A stretch of 64,000 nucleotides of DNA, taken from positions 328,418 to 392,417 of the forward strand of contig NW_003314313.1 in assembly GCF_000143415.4 (NCBI RefSeq), given 5' to 3'. Of this stretch, positions 50,762 to 63,872 are shown one piece after another. A program made the position numbers and the translations under genes. Origin of the DNA: Selaginella moellendorffii. Lineage: Eukaryota > Streptophyta > Lycopodiopsida > Selaginellales > Selaginellaceae. Position 1 is the first letter of the stretch, and the number at the start of each line of letters is the position of its first letter. A model generated the notes under the pieces. That model was given only the letters and a program-made list of their open reading frames with translations. It was not told the origin of the DNA and did not search any database.

Positions 50762-53700
50762 TCAGAAACCAGCAGGGAAGTTGTGCACTTGGCCCTGCTC
50801 CAGGACGTCCTGGCCATCCACTTTGTAGCTGATTCGTATTCTCATGGCCAAAGGTTTCTGTCACAGCCAAATTCATCACAAATCTCTACAGAAGATTACG
50901 AAGCAAACCTGTCCAAGCATGCTGTTCTCGACTCTTATTGTTTGAGTGATTCTCTCTCCACCCTTAGGTTCAAGCTCGCTGTTGCTTGCAGGCTCCAGCC
51001 GGAGATGCAGGTACTAACAAAGCCAACACAAAAAGGAAAGATTGTTGGCTTGTCACAATCCGAATTCCTGCTCACCTTTGGAACCGCTGCCTGGAAAACA
51101 AAGTCCGTGTATGTCTTTCCAGAAGCATTCGCGTAAGATGCCAAAATCAGGGTCAACTGGGGGTTCTCAGGGACTTTTTTGAACTCGAAAGTTACGCTCA
51201 AGGCCTCACTTTGATAAGCAAGGATGGTCGGATACATAGGAGCTGCAAACACACACAAACGTGGTGTTAATACATACATAATCAAACAGCAATTGATTAG
51301 TTACCACCATTACTGTCTCCAAGGTCCCCAAGAAGGTCCATATCCATACCAGTGGGTTTCCTTGCTTCGACAAACGACTGCTTAATCGGTTGAGAGAGCG
51401 AATCCAGGCCACTGCTTGCGATCACAGGTTGTCGTGAAGAAGAGCCGACGGATAAAAGATCCATCAGCACATCCGAGCCACCTCCTGAAGTTTGTTCTGC
51501 GTTTTCAAAATTGTCAGATGCTACTAACATATTATGTAGTAAGTCTGACCTTGAGGTGCAGAGGGTGCGCTTGGATTAGCTCCCAATAAATCCAAGAGTA
51601 CATCACCAGCTGATTTCCGCTGGACTGGAGGAGCTGGAGTGTCGTCCACGTTGAGGTCTAACAGATCTGTCAGGATTGGTTGTGAGCCTGGTCCATTAGA
51701 TGTGGACACTGGACCAGTTTCGTGTATTGATGCTCTTCCATTTGCAAGCGATACTCCGGCTGCATCGGCTCGCTTGGTACTGTAGGCGGTTGCATCCAAT
51801 GCTGGCATTTTCTCGAGTAACGCCCCTCTGCAAATCGGTAGAAACCACCCGTAAGTCTACCAAACGCATGGCTGCTGTTGCACTCACTTTATGTTTTGAT
51901 GCTTGCTGAGGATGGACGTGAATTCAATGGCTCGCTGTTGGAGCTCAAGTATTAAGTTTCCTTTATATTGCATCATCACCTCCTTGATCCGGCTGCAAAG
52001 AAATAATTGAGCTTACAAACTGAAATCAAAGGTGCTTACTCTGCACATGAGGGAAAACGAGAAGAAAGTTTTAGCATTGCTGTAAGTGCGAAGGCCCGCG
52101 TACTGGAGCTCACTCGGAAATCTTTCAAAACATTTTCCAGCACGTCCACAGCATCCGACTCCGTAACCTGAGAGTCAGTGTCTTCACTTTATGTCACATC
52201 CAGTAATCCAGCTTACCGTGATTGGTTCTTCTCCCTCCAGCTCATTCGCATTGTTGACGAGCATTTCACCATACTCTCCAATACACCAAAGAACAACTTG
52301 AGCAAAGCTTTCCTGACCACCATATAGTCAGAGGCTTAATAACATAATCTCAAAACCACAGAATACCTGACCGTCCCAATGAGCAAATGCCCGGTACAAC
52401 GCACGAACAGTATAACCGTGCAGATCAGGAGCATTGCTCACGACTAATAGAAGTGCTCGAATAACTTCGTCTTTCACAAATTTTCCCGCCTGACAAAAAA
52501 AACACTAACTTCAAAATTTAGACAAAATAACGTATTTTACCTCAACCATGACGTTGATCATCTGGTCAATGTACCACACTTTGCTTGGAGAGAACCTGTA
52601 AGTGGGAAATCAGCAGGCGACAAAAGAGATTTTCGGTGTAGTGTACTTTTGAACTAGAGAGCAAATTTTCCCAGTAAGATCGGCTTTGAATTCTGGATCG
52701 CTAACTTTTAGATATTCCAGCAGTTCCTTCGTCAGCGTCTTGACGTTGGTTTCGTTGACCAGCGCGTACACCAGATCAAGAGCCCGCCTTCTGATTGAAA
52801 CGTCTGAGTCCTATACACGATTGCTCGTTTTAGTATATCCAAAATAGACAGCATTTACCTTCACACACTCTACTATGGTTGTACGATGTCTCTGCACAGC
52901 CTGCGTATCCACCGAGACTACCTTCACCAACGTATTAAGTGCAACATATCTGCACGCAAAACAAGAGATCTGGAGGTCCAGTATAAAGAGAAATCAACCT
53001 GGCGCACAAGATAACGTACCTAATATTGTTGTCACGGTTCGCGAGAAATCTTCCAAGAATGTTGATAGCAAGAACACGGAGACCGCCAATGGCCTCTATA
53101 CCCATAATCGTCTGCACACATTCGTACAAGATTGCGTTCCCAGCATTCTTGTTGGACTCTGTATTAGTTGCCACCTGCCAGCCAAAAATGAGATTCTACT
53201 CGGGACTGGTATGAGAAGATACCTGAGCAAGAATATCGCTCATAACGTCGCTGGACTCGGAATCTCCATTCCCAAGGAGTCGAAGTAAACGCAAAACTCG
53301 TATTTGCAAAAAGGGATCTGTGATGCCTCCAACATCGTATTCCGGAGCGTAGCCACTCACAACCAGGTTTTTCAAGACGCGTACTAGTGTCATGGTATGC
53401 TGCAAGGGCGGCACTTTCAAAACTTCCGGATGAGAAAAGCCAAAACGTTACCTTTCTGAAATGTTCCAAAGCTTCCACACTCCCCTCGCACAATTCGGTA
53501 CAAAGCTTTACAGCACCGAGAAGGACACCGTGATGCTTGTCATTCAGCAAGCTCGTACAAGGATTGAGAAAATTCTCAATAAGATCTGGGACCTTACGCA
53601 CGATCCGGACCGAACACAGAGCTGCCTGCATTGCTTAAGAATCAAAAGCCTGCCTTTCGATTTCATAAACTTCTTTCTCTTACCTTTTTGCGTATGTAGG

Positions 53701-54270
53701 AGTTGCTGTTTTGAAGTAGCTTCTCCACCTCGGGTGCCAGATCCCGAGCCATCTCCGCTGTGCAGACGTTCCCCAGCGCACAAAGTGCCAATCCAGAAAT
53801 AAACTGGTTGGAATGATTCAAGTCACTGCCGACGAAAGGAAAGAAGCCAAAGTCAGCATCTGGGAATGGATCCACAAGCTTACTTCTTGAGCGAGTTCGT
53901 CACCAGCATCAAAACCTCTTGTTTCTCATCCAGAAGAAGCATCAAGCCGAGGTAGCCGATGCGCTTCTCTGGAAATCCAGGAGAGGCAATGAGCTTCAAG
54001 CACTCCATCTGGCCAAAGTGCGTGGGATAGCCGAGCATATGGATAAACATAAGCTTGGCCACATTGCGATGTCTGTAGTCATGATCGTCCTCCTTAAACG
54101 CAGTGCGCAAATTCGCGCATTCTCTGGCAATCACGGCGCGCTCCTCGGCGGCGGTCTTACAAGCACGGACTGCCCGAATCATGTCCCTGGCGATAGAAAA
54201 CGAGCACGAGTGAGGACGATTACCCTAAGCTCGAGACAACGAATCGAACAAACCGGAGCCTAGATCCCAT
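50762..54270 (-). CDS. AP1G: AP-1 complex subunit gamma (gamma-adaptin)
   Basis: Many short exons with small GT-AG introns. Exon 1 (54270-54254) gives MGSRLR and joins at 54186 to [18 protein letters not shown]. The trunk carries [97 protein letters not shown] and [17 protein letters not shown]. The hinge has clathrin-box motifs (LLDLN and LLDLLG), and the ear ends [20 protein letters not shown]. The length and order match plant gamma-adaptin throughout. AP-1 sorts cargo into clathrin vesicles at the trans-Golgi network/early endosome. Its start lies 101 bp from the divergent orphan at 54372. Confidence 0.95.
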
Positions 54271-54371
54271 CCTGGAGGCCGCAGTGTGGATCTCAGCTAG
54301 TCGGCGCCTTGCTCCGCTTGGCCGCGGCGATCGACGAGGAGGGAGATCACGGGCGCCCTACGTCCCTGTCC

Positions 54372-54788
54372 ATGACGCTTGAAGAACAGAGAATTAGGGC
54401 TCAACAGAGAAAAGAGAAATATATTTTAAAGAGAAAGAAAATGCGCGAGAACGCAAGCAATGGAGCTGGATCACGAGCGAATCCATGGCCACAGTCGCTA
54501 GAACTGTGTAAGAATGGTGAGATTTCTTCCCCTTGTCATGGTAGAAAGGGGTGATTGGCTCTTGCGGCCTCGCATTCTCTCAGGTATTTCCTGACAACTC
54601 CATAGATTTTAGCTACAAAAGGAAAGAGAGATTCTGATTTGCAAAGACCTGGACGCCACGAATGCTCCATACGAGACAGTGCCAATCACCATGGTGATGT
54701 ATGGAAGCCCTCGCAAAATTCTTTGCTTCCGGCTCATGATCGTGGCTCTGGTGGCGTGCGCGGATCTCCTGCCGCGGGAAATCGATGA
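54372..54788 (+). CDS. Small basic orphan protein, 106 aa
   Basis: Proposed two-exon gene: 54372-54516 and 54613-54788 with a 96-bp GT-AG intron; the sum of 321 bp keeps frame. The product begins MTLEEQRIRAQQRKEKYILK and is rich in Lys, Arg, Gln and Ser, probably helical at the N-terminus and disordered after it. It is divergent from AP1G and ends 36 bp before the convergent J-domain gene. I recognise no family. An in-frame TTG at 54309 is a less likely start. Support is mainly the open spliced frame. Confidence 0.4.
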
Positions 54789-54824
54789 GAAAAAGCTCGA
54801 ATCGATGAGAAGAGAGGAGATTGA

Positions 54825-55156
54825 TTACCCGGCGCTGCTGCCTGTGCCATTGAGGAGAAGAAATCTATACGCTTCGGTCACCTAGGTGAAAATCGAGTGA
54901 AATTTGGGGGATTTCCTTCGATCAATCAGACCCTACCGATTTGAACTGAGCTTCCGCGGCCGATTTCCGCGACGCATCGACGCGATCGGGGTGGAATTCC
55001 ATGGCCTTGCTCCGGTAAGCGGCTTTCACCTGGTAGAGAAGAAATTCTAGCGAGCAAGGGAAGGAATTTCTTGGCAGAGTATGAGAGTGAGACCTCGGCG
55101 GCGGTAGCATCGCCATCGCCCAGGCCCAGGAGCTGGCGAGCCGCGCTGAAATTCAT
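54825..55156 (-). CDS. Stand-alone J-domain (DnaJ/HSP40-like) protein, 70 aa
   Basis: Three exons: 55156-55094, 55029-54937 and 54881-54825, with GT-AG introns of 64 and 55 bp; 213 bp, 70 aa. The protein is little more than a J domain: MNFSAARQLLGLGDGDATAA, helix II KAAYRSKAMEFH, the invariant HPD (FHPDRV), helix III SAAEAQFKSVTEAYRFLL and a short GTGSSAG tail. The HPD loop stimulates HSP70 ATPase. There is no transit peptide, zinc finger or client-binding domain, so it may act as a minimal co-chaperone. All three exons join in frame only with the introns given. Confidence 0.8.
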
Positions 55157-55581
55157 GGAGCTCCCCTGTTCCAGGGCAAACAAGCCCTAGGTAGCAAACG
55201 TCCCTAATTGTCTATCCGGGCCTGTTCTCCACAAGCCGCGTTGCGAGAGGATTTGGCCACCAGCTGAAAACTTTCAGGCAAATCGGGGAATCCCGTGCTC
55301 GATCCATGAAAAAGGTTGTACTTCTAGTTGTATTTATTGGCACGCAAAGTGGGATGGAAATGGTGTATAATTAAGGCATTAATATTACTAACATTTATAT
55401 TAGTGGAATTGACATTGTTACCAAAAAAAAATCATTAAAGTTGTGAGTGCATGGAATATAGAAAAAGAATATAAAACATCTGTATATCAATTAACTTAAA
55501 AACTTTAACTTATATATAAGAGGTGTAGTTTGAAACTAATCCAATGGCTATTAAAATTTCAGTATGCTAATATTAGTATAT
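55157..55581. other. Intergenic region up to the LARD
   Basis: Contains the J-domain gene's upstream region and AT-rich sequence. It ends in TATAT at 55577-55581, the target duplication of the LARD. Confidence 0.5.
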
Positions 55582-57291
55582 TGTAAGCGACTAAATTTTC
55601 CATTCTACTTTAGTCACTTAACCACACCTCCGACCACTTGGAGGAGTCTCATTCACAACCTCCATAAGTCCAATCCAGGACTTGGGACTTGCTAGCCCCG
55701 AGAATGGCATCCATGCCACTCAACACAAGCAACTGGTCCAAGTGCTCCACGTGTCCGATCCCATGACCGACACTCAAAGGTACCACCGACATAGCAGCCC
55801 GTTACGCTAAGGCCATGCCCAATCACCTTTGCCACACTGGTAGTCCAATACCACTTGCATCACAGTCTTGGCTCCCCAAGACTAGGCAAACCATCCGTGA
55901 GTGGTCATCTCAGATCCACTCCTTAGCATCCTTAGGATGCCCACCGACAAGGGGAATAGCCTTCCCCAATATCCCTCTGTCAGTCCCCACTAAGTCCCTT
56001 TCTGCCCCTGGCCATGTTTGCCAACACTGCCACTGGACCGAGACCCACAGGCCCGACCACTAAGTCCCACGGTCCTCTGGGACTTCCTCACCACACGACT
56101 GTGTCCTTGGTCACTACCCCAGAGGACTGCTCCTCTTCCTTTCCACAGTCTGGGCCTTTGGGACAACATTTCGGAACACCGTGGCCTTACGCGAGCCACC
56201 TGGGTACTCTCCTCGCCTTCTACCCTTGGGTGCTCTAGCCATAGGCTTAGAGCGGGTTCCGTTGAGCCACACCAGGTATCCAAGTAGGTAGTGCCACCCA
56301 CACTTGGACTGGGAGCATCGGCCAGTCGATCTCCCGGGGGAACTAGAGCCGGCTCTTGAACACTTCACCAAGCTACCCCGCTTGTCGGTCTGTGTTCACT
56401 CTAGTCTTGGACTTCCCAGTGGGCAGCTCATCACCCAACACTGGGTCCGGCCTTCCTGGGCCAAACTGGCCTTTCCTGGCCAAACTGGCTCCACTGCAGT
56501 GCTCCCCCTACTATACTTTTGGAGCTCACCAAACCCCCCAGGGTCTGGGAGACGAACGCTTTGGGCTTTCACCCTCTCAGGCTCCGGACTCGGACTCGGA
56601 CTCGGACTCGGACTCGGACTCGGACTCGGATTCGGACTCGGACTCGGGCTCGGGCTCGGGCTCGGTCTCGGCCTCGGCCTCGGTCTCGGTCCCGATCTCG
56701 GTCTCGGTCTCCGTCTCGGTCCCGGTCTCGGTCCCGGTCTCGGTCTCGACTTCGGACTCCATCTCGGACTCCATCTCGGACTCCATCTCGGACTCCATCT
56801 CGGGTCCATCTCGGGTCCATCTCGGACTCCATCTCGGACTCCATCTCGGACTCCATCTCGGACTCCATCTCGGGTCCATCTCGGACTCCATCTCGGACTC
56901 CATTTCGGGTCCATCTCGGGTCCACCTCGGACTCCATCTCGGACTCCATCTCGGACTCCATCTCGGGTCCATCTCGGACTCCACTTCGGACTCCAACTCG
57001 GGTCCATCTCGGGTCCACCTCGGACTCCATCTCGGACTCCAACTCGAGTCCATCTCGGACACTCCCACGTGTCATGTGTTGGTCCTTTTGGGTCCCTTTT
57101 TGGAGCCTCTCCTTTTGCTCGCTTCGTGCTCATTCCTCGAGCACTTCGTTGGGAGTTCCACTCCCGCTCTTGACTTTTCAAGTCGGAGCTTTTGGTCCAA
57201 ACGTGTTACGCTCTTTTGGCTCTCGCTTCGGCCACTACCATGTGGCGCCCTTCCGGCTCCACTTTGGGGCCTAGGGATTTTGTGTCTCACA
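55582..57291 (-). repeat. LARD LTR, left (3' LTR by element orientation)
   Basis: 1710 bp. Carries a GGACTC hexamer array (about 56587-56752) and 26 units of an 11/12-bp repeat (about 56753-57060). Confidence 0.9.
56587..57060. repeat. Minisatellite in left LARD LTR
   Basis: A hexamer tract (CTCGGA and variants) grades into CTCGGACTCCAT (12 bp) and CTCGGGTCCAT (11 bp) units, 26 in all. It lacks stop codons in most frames, which creates long spurious frames on both strands. Confidence 0.88.
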
Positions 57292-60200
57292 ACTCCACCA
57301 CCCATAGACGAAGTTCGATGTCCTCATCGAACGGTAAACCATTTTGTAAAGTAACACCCGTATGTGTCACCATTTCCATCCTTGGCACCTAGCCAATATT
57401 TGTCAATGGTTTGACATTGAAGGCTCACCATGCCTTTTGCATATGCCTCAATGGTTTGACACCAAAGACTTACCATGCCTTGCCTATCCTCTAAGGAGGG
57501 TAGTCTCCCCAACTTAGAGACTGATTGGACCACAAGGATTGGTTCTCTCCTTTTATTGGTTTAGTTCTCGCTAAACCTCTTAGAGTCCCTTCTCTAAGTC
57601 AAACCCACTACTCCTTCTTGAGTAGTCTCAATTTCCATCGATATAACCTTTGCACTTTGGAACTTTGAATTTTGACTTCTTGGAGTCAATTTCCTAGGTG
57701 TCTCCGACACCTTGCCTTGCACCTTTTGTGCAACTCCACTTCCCATCCTAGGAAGTTCTCTACTCGAGGGCACCATCATCCTCTCTTCTATTTCGTGCCA
57801 AAGTTCTAGTTATCATACTTTGTGCTAGGGCTGTTCATGGCCCTATCATTTGGCTACCTTACCGCTCCCTCCCTTGGAGCTTCCACTTTTGCCAAATCGG
57901 AGCAATTCGGAATCCTTCCTTGGAAACACACTTCCTTTCCCGCAACTTGTTAGCGTCCAACACATTAGTGTTCCTCGCCTAACTTTGTCACTTGGATTCC
58001 TTCCAAGGGATTCCACGGCCCTATCTTGGCCATTCATCTTTTGCTCCTATCCGTTGATTGTTGCACCAAACAACATCAAATCTCTACCTCCCTCCTTGAG
58101 GTATTGTTTCGGTTCCATAGCAAAGACTCTTCTTTGCCAAGTCCGGAGGATGTTCACCCCTAGTACGTCTCTTTAGCATCTTCTGCTATAGGCTCTATCC
58201 ACGGCCCAACTTCGTGACCCTCCCATGGGTCTTTTATAGAGACTACTTTCCTCGGACTCACTATGCCATTGCACGGACATAGTTTATTTCCCTTAGGTGC
58301 TCTTCCCACTTGGTTATCACGACCAAGCCACACCACCTTAAACAGTTCAATTTCAACATTTTGAACCAGGAACTTCATTCCTTAGCCAACCAAGGACCTT
58401 GTCCTTATCTGGCCATAAGATCACCTAGTGATCTCACCTTGGCACCTTAACAGAGTTGCCAAGAGGTACTTGGTCTTCTAGACCTCCAAGTTGTTGACTA
58501 TAACCCCGGGGGCATCCCCCACACTTGGCGGTGCACCCAAGCTAGCCCTTACGGCCAAGGGTTCATAGCAACTGAGATTAGGTGTCCCCATCTCACTCAC
58601 CACGACCTTGGTGCCACTTGCACCAAAGTGTTCAAGTTAGATATGCTGAGCTTTCACACTAAGCAATCTAACCGTGCATCACGACTCCGAGGCATCCCTC
58701 GCTTGGCGGTGTGCCCAAACCAGTCTCCCCACTGAGAGTCCATGACCACCGAAATATGAGTGTCCTCATATTCCAAACCATCACCACGCCCTAGTGATTT
58801 GGGACTCGAACCCAAGCACTAGAGGGTCGGGACTCGAACCCAACCTCCGTATATGCATCTACGGACGGCATCACACTAGATGCCGGGCGTGACTCCCCAC
58901 GCCGGTGCACCAACCTATTTTTAAAGCGCGCTACAGATCACAGCTTAGGAACCTAGTTCCTCCACACTGCCAAGTCCTCTCACTTGACATGTCTGTGATC
59001 ATGCATGGACTCCTCCATGCTCGGCCCCATGGCCCACCCTTTTTGAAGTTATCACCTTCAACTAGGGTCTTTGTTCCCCCGACGTGCCAATCTCACTTGG
59101 CAAGTCCTCCGACCATTGTAACATGGTTCCTGCATAAGCGTGAAAGTCCTTGACCATCGACTTTCGTTCAAAGCCCTCTCTTTGAACACTCGGGAACTAC
59201 TTCCCTAACCTTGATAACCTTGCCTCATGGCAAGCTTCAAAACCACGCTTCTGCTGCGCCACTCTGATTTCGCGCGTTCCATGAACCATTTACACTTGGC
59301 CTTTCTAGGTACTACGCTACCTAGAATCGTCTTTGGGAACCTTGAAGGAACTCTGTCCCTCAGCTTGCTAAGGCCTCCCCTTTCGCAAGCTTTATAGTTG
59401 CCATATAGTCTAACATGGACAATTCCATATTTTAGACTCTCTATGGCATCACGGTTGCTAGCAACAACATCCTCGAGCACCCTCTTGATTCTCCACTCCC
59501 AACTTTCATAACCACTATTGGATATGCCCTTTGATTTCTATGGTTCAATTCCATCCCAATACTACTTGCTTTTGGCTTCACACCTTTCCTTCGGTCATTC
59601 TCCTCCAGACCAGGAGGATAGCTTTGCACTTTCTGTCATGCTTTAGCAAGTATTCTTAGGGATGGACCTACCCAATAGCCTAGGGAGTGGTTCCTCAATC
59701 CGGGTATGCTCACCTTATAATCCCACACACTGGGATTACATTGTTGCTTATGGGCCTTTACATGCCCATCACTAGCCTTGCCAAAATTCCATTTTTGGCT
59801 TTGTCCAATTCGGGTAGACAGTCCTCTCCTGTCTCCGCAACCTTGGACATTTGGATAGCACCTTCTATCCATCATTCGCTAGGGACTTAGTCCCTTGGGC
59901 TTTATCCATTGCCCTCGCGACATCAAACACCACCTTTTGGTGTTCTAGAGTGTTCGGGTGTCCCAATGATGGCTTTCTTGACAATGAGTATTTCCTTTTA
60001 TGACATTGACTTACTATATCGCAACACAAGCAACTTATCCCCCGTAAGGGTATATCCAACTTCATTATGCTATTAAGAAGTCTTGGGTAGCTACCTTCTA
60101 CCCGTTTAACCAGTTATTTTGCACCTCTTGCTTAGTTGCCTCATAGTTGTCAAGTCCTACAACTCATTGCTTGGTGCTTTCACACCTCCATCATTATCTG

Positions 60201-61390
60201 GGTCACCACACTCCAACTGCATGCTCTGCAGCTTAGGCTATGCTATTCCCATTTCCATTGGGATTCCTTTGGCAAGGGGTTCTCATGAACCCACCAACAT
60301 AGCCTCAAGGTATCACACCTTGGCACATTTGGTGTCTCCACACCATTGGCTCCACGAGCCTACCTCTATGACATTTCCCCTTCGTGTCTAAGTCTTTGCC
60401 AAGACCAACACCGCTCTTTCTCATGCCAACCATCCGTTAGCACTGCACCATAGAGGTCACACACAACTTTATGTCAGAGTTGTTTTCTTCTGGGAACACC
60501 TTTCCCATAACTTTAGCATGGCCTATTTTGCCATTGATGAGATACCCTCTGTTCTCATCCTTGGATCCTATGATCCCCCCCCCCATCCTTTGTGGGGTAC
60601 AACACACCTTAGTCCAAATGCTTCCATCAGTCCTTTTAGGACCATCCGTTGACTCTACTTGAGTCATCCAGCAATTTTGGACTTGGTTAATCCACAGACC
60701 CGTAAGGTCCTACTTGTGAGGCACTAGCTCACTGGAATACACTTCTTGCATTTCTGTCCTACTCAAAAGGACTATTTTCACAAGTGTTACTCCGACACTT
60801 GATTTTGTTCTCTGGGGGCAACCTTTGCCCCTTAGGACTACTTGTCCATGTGATGAGAATACCAACTCATCCACTCAATACACCCCCAACTCCTTGGGTT
60901 GTTCCAGCATTTATTAGAGGTAGCCCCGGCTACCATTTCAAGGACTTGAGTCCTCTTCCGTATTTGACCTTCCACGGTCATTACCTTTGGTCTCACATTC
61001 ATGAGCACCAACCTCAACTATATGAGGATAATCTTGTGACTCCTTTATTGTTTTGGAGTCTCTATCTTTCCCGTGATCCCAACTTTGGTTGTTTACCACA
61101 ACAACCTTAGCCAATTTGCTGAGACAAATGCTCATCCGGATCACATCCTCAACTCAATGAGGAAAACCTTGCACTGTTCCCAAGATCCCAAAGTCGTTCC
61201 ATTATTGGCACTTTTCTATCCACCACCTCGTCTACAAGTTCACACATGAACTGTAATGGAGAGCCATGTCTTCCCGACTTGCTACTCCTCAAGGATAGAC
61301 CCACTCCTTGGACCTTCCGATGCCAACACTAGTGGTGATATACTTGAGCACCAATAAAAGTCGGACTAAGGAACAGCTCCGATACCAAAT
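57292..61390. other. LARD interior, non-coding
   Basis: About 4.1 kb with only short frames on both strands and no retroviral domain. Moderately GC-rich, unlike flanking AT-rich DNA. A C-run is present at about 60575-60583. Confidence 0.7.
61376..61387 (-). promoter_or_regulatory. LARD primer-binding site
   Basis: Reads TGGTATCGGAGC on the minus strand, three bases from the 5' LTR, similar to the initiator-tRNA-Met site; it fixes the element's orientation. Confidence 0.8.
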
Positions 61391-62487
61391 TGTAAGCGAC
61401 TAAATTTTCCATTCTACTTTAGTCACTTAACCACACCTCCGACCACTTGGAGGAGTCTCATTCACAACCTCCATAAGTCCAATCCAGGACTTGGGACTTG
61501 CTAGCCCCGAGAATGGCATCCATGCCACTCAACATTTGCACTTGGTCCAAGTGCTCCACGTGTCCGATCCCATGACCGACACTCAAAGGTACCACCGACA
61601 TAGCAGCCCGTTACGCTAAGGCCATGCCCAATCACCTTTGCCACACTGGTAGTCCAATACCACTTGCATCACAGTCTTGGCTCCCCAAGACTAGGCAAAC
61701 CATCCGTGAGTGGTCATCTCAGATCCACTCCTTAGCATCCTTAGGATGCCCACCGACAAGGGGAATAGCCTTCCCCAATATCCCTCTGTCAGTCCCCACT
61801 AAGTCCCTTTCTGCCCCTGGCCATGTTTGCCAACACTGCCACTGGACCGAGACCCACAGGCCCGACCACTAAGTCCCACGGTCCTCTGGGACTTCCTCAC
61901 CACACGACTGTGTCCTTGGTCACTACCCCAGAGGACTGCTCCTCTTCCTTTCCACAGTCTGGGCCTTTGGGACAACATTTCGGAACACCGTGGCCTTACG
62001 CGAGCCACCTGGGTACTCTCCTCACCTTCTGCCCTTGGGTGCTCTAGCCATGGGCTTAGAGCGGGTTCCGTTGAGCCACACCAGGTATCCAAGTAGGTAG
62101 TGCCACCCACACTTGGACTGGGAGCATCGGCCAGTCGATCTCCCGGGGGAACTAGAGCCGGCTCTTGAACACTTCACCAAGCTACCCCGCTTGTCGGTCT
62201 GTGTTCACTCTAGTCTTGGACTTCCCAGTGGGCAGCTCATCACCCAACACTGGGTCCGGCCTTCCTGGGCCAAACTGGCCTTTCCTGGCCAAACTGGCTC
62301 CACTGTAGTCCTCCCCCTACTATACTTTTGGGGCTCACCAAACCCCCCAGGGTCTGGGAGACGAACGCTTTGGGCTTTCACCCTCTCAGGCTCCGGACTC
62401 GGACTCGGACTCGGACTCGGACTCGGACTCAGACTCGGACTCGGATTCGGACTCGGGCTCGGGCTCGGGCTCGGTCTCGGCCTCGGC

Positions 62488-62518
<31 letters not shown>

Positions 62519-63053
62519 CCGGTCTCGGTCCCGGTCTCGGTCTCGACTTCGGACTCCATCTCGGACTCCATCTCGGACTCCATCTCGGACTCCATCTCGG
62601 GTCCATCTCGGGTCCATCTCGGACTCCATCTCGGACTCCATCTCGGACTCCATCTCGGACTCCATCTCGGGTCCATCTCAGACTCCATCTCGGACTCCAT
62701 TTCGGGTCCATCTCGGGTCCACCTCGGACTCCATCTCGGACTCCATCTCGGACTCCATCTCGGGTCCATCTCGGGTCCACCTCAGACTCCATCTCGGACT
62801 CCAACTCGAGTCCATCTCGGACACTCCCACGTGTCATGTGTTGGTCCTTTTGGGTCCCTTTTTGGAGCCTCTCCTTTTGCTCGCTTCGTGCTCATTCCTC
62901 GAGCACTTCGTTGGGAGTTCCACTCCCGCTCTTGACTTTTCAAGTCGGAGCTTTTGGTCCAAACGTGTTACGCTCTTTTGGCTCTCGCTTCGGCCACTAC
63001 CATGTGGCGCCCTTCCGGCTCCACTTTGGGGCCTAGGGATTTTGTGTCTCACA
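61391..63053 (-). repeat. LARD LTR, right (5' LTR by element orientation)
   Basis: 1663 bp. Its minisatellite (about 62398-62820) has 23 of the 11/12-bp units, three fewer than the left LTR, and a hexamer tract 12 bp shorter; together these account for the 47-bp length difference. Confidence 0.9.
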
Positions 63054-63155
63054 TATATGGCATCATAACCATACACTTGGACTTCACTCCTCTCCAAATA
63101 ATGGAAGGGTTTTTTTGTAAATGGACTAGGATTTGGAGGAATATTAAGAGGAGGC

Positions 63156-63872
63156 TGTAAGTGGCTAAATTCTCCATTTTATTTTAATCAGTTAACCATA
63201 CTTCCAACTATTTAAAGGAGTCTCCATAAGTTTTATTCTAAACTTAGGGCTTGCCAGCCTTGAGAATGGCATCCTTGCCAGCCCTGAGAATGGCATCCTT
63301 ACCAACCCTGAGAATGGCATTTTTGCCACTCAACTTTTGCATTTGGTCTAAGTGTTTCACATGTTCAATCCTATGACCAACACCCAAAGGTACCACCAAT
63401 ATATCAACCCATTATGCTAAGGCCATGCCTTTTCATTTTTGCCACACTAGTGGTCCAAGACCACCTGCATCATAATCCTGTCTTTCAAAGATTGGGCCAT
63501 CTGTCTATGAGTGGTCATCCTAGATCCATTCATTAGCATCCTTAAGATGCCTGCAAATATAGGGAACAGCCTTCCCTAATATTTCTTTTTTCAATCCCCA
63601 CTAAGTCCCTCTTTGTTCATAGCTGTGTTCGCCAACACTGCCACTGGGTCAAGAGCCATAGACTCGACCACCAAGTCCCACTGTCCTCTGGGACTTCCTC
63701 ACCATATGATCATATCCTTGGTCACCACACCAAAGGACTACTCTTCTTCCTTTCCACAATCAAGGATTTTGGGACAACATTTCGGAACACTGTGGCCATT
63801 TGTAAGTCTCATGGGTACTCTCCCCACCTCTTGCCTTTGGGTGCTCTAGCCATGGGCTTAGAGTGAAGTTTT
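63156..63872 (-). repeat. Older partial LARD LTR
   Basis: Begins TGTAAGTGGCTAAATTCTCC and follows the LARD LTR sequence, with many substitutions, to about 63872 (GCCATGGGCTTAGAG), where the match ends before the minisatellite. It contains a triplicated GAGAATGGCATCCTT-type unit near 63260-63320. Confidence 0.75.

Larger units (their letters stand above)
55582..63053 (-). mobile_element. Complete LARD (large non-coding LTR element)
   Basis: 7472-bp element. The LTRs are 55582-57291 (1710 bp) and 61391-63053 (1663 bp), bounded by TG and CA, with the target duplication TATAT at 55577-55581 and 63054-63058. The element runs on the minus strand: the primer site TGGTATCGGAGC is at complement 61376-61387, three bases from the right LTR, and a purine tract (GGGTGGTGGAGT) adjoins the left LTR at 57292-57303. 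The 4.1-kb interior encodes no gag or pol. The LTRs differ by few substitutions outside the minisatellite, so insertion is recent. Confidence 0.92.

Noticed and set aside
54679-54885. 68-aa plus-strand frame
   Set aside because: Alternative frame overlapping the proposed second exon of the 106-aa orphan and the J-domain gene on the other strand.
56304-57354. Long frames rich in GLGLGL, RTRTRT and SDSDSD on both strands
   Set aside because: They exist because the minisatellite units lack stop codons. They lie inside an LTR and have no domain.
62113-63068. The same kind of repeat-encoded frames in the second LTR
   Set aside because: Same cause; they change with repeat number between the two LTRs.
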